DNA of 64,000 nt from an uncultured Halomicronema sp. (GTDB lineage Bacteria > Cyanobacteriota > Cyanobacteriia > Phormidesmidales > Phormidesmidaceae). Positions within the stretch are counted from its first letter, which is position 1, and each line of letters begins with the position of its first letter. Positions 63,888 to 64,000 of the stretch are shown piece after piece. The translations under genes were made by a program, and so were the position numbers. The stretch lies in NCBI GenBank assembly GCA_937899725.1, contig CALCCA010000075.1, positions 1 to 64,000 of the forward strand, given 5' to 3'. Below the pieces are notes generated by a model that was not told the origin of the DNA, did no database searches, and saw nothing but the letters and a program-made list of their open reading frames with translations.

Positions 63888-64000
63888 ATGAAGCGAGCGG
63901 TTTATATCGGTATCGGTTTACTGTCAATTGTGTTAACGAACATCGCCTGCACATCTTCACCGTCGCAAAACGAGGCTTCTCCCGACACTTTTGAGACCTT
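63888..64000 (+). CDS. Lipoprotein, 5' part only (cut by window end)
   Basis: The first 37 codons of a gene: MKRAVYIGIGLLSIVLTNIAC gives a lipoprotein signal (20 residues before the acylated Cys), then CTSSPSQNEASPDTFET with a Ser/Glu-rich start of the mature part. AAGGA lies 9 bases before the ATG, a good ribosome site. The rest lies beyond the window, so the family cannot be named; many cyanobacterial substrate-binding lipoproteins begin this way. Confidence 0.7.
   Translation, partial: MKRAVYIGIGLLSIVLTNIACTSSPSQNEASPDTFET

Overview
The window is chromosomal DNA of a cyanobacterium, most likely a filamentous, non-marine type. The octamer GCGATCGC (the HIP1 repeat) is scattered through almost every native gene. 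Cyanobacterial marker genes are present: the bicarbonate transporter pair sbtA/sbtB, the NDH-1 assembly factor crr6, a type II NADH dehydrogenase of the NdbB kind, futB, the lysA-cdaA-uppS cluster, clpC, and hetR with patX. HetR together with PatX points to a filamentous organism. Nothing here shows whether it makes heterocysts.

Layout. 1-4.7 kb: two ABC-2 permeases, then a phnC-phnD-phnE uptake operon, all on the minus strand. 5.4-10.9 kb: a pentapeptide-repeat lipoprotein, a proline-rich envelope protein, an iron permease (futB), an orphan trypco1 protein and a META-domain protein. 11-18.5 kb: the minus-strand operon lysA-cdaA-uppS, divergent from rimI and clpC. 19-24 kb: a DUF218 protein, a TerB plus Mo-nitrogenase-C-terminal fusion, and sbtA-sbtB. 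24.4-33 kb: an FAD oxidoreductase, patX and hetR, a metallophosphoesterase, a PAS histidine kinase, a site-2 protease with CBS domains, and the initiator tRNA. 33-41 kb: pcrA, then a patch of toxin-antitoxin genes that are intact, broken or fused (mazEF, a DUF4160 remnant with DUF2442, and a 640-residue protein whose tail is an antitoxin followed by a ParE-like toxin). 41-57.6 kb: a Tat-type aldo/keto reductase, wecB, crr6, a prohibitin, a set of secreted or membrane proteins of unknown role, mlaE, a degenerate serine recombinase, ndbB and a HAD hydrolase. 57.6-64 kb: a DUF4041/GIY-YIG protein, a very large secreted TPR-CHAT protein and the start of a lipoprotein gene.

The most notable locus is 26.2-28.0 kb. 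An exported protein carrying four copies of the HetR-binding pentapeptide (RGSGR three times, RGTGR once) lies just upstream of hetR on the same strand, and its leader holds an inverted repeat containing GAGGGGTC. This is a PatX-HetR signalling pair with an unusually repeated peptide.

Other threads: a dispersed structured repeat of about 140-166 bp with terminal inverted repeats occurs three times (10951, 18550, 51533). Three AT-richer genes with few or no HIP1 sites (38539-40461, 53255-53887, 57644-59329) look acquired. The window encodes both a c-di-AMP synthase (CdaA) and a PII-like protein of a family known to bind c-di-AMP (SbtB). Start sites were moved from the longest possible reading frame wherever a Shine-Dalgarno sequence or a known family start argued for it.
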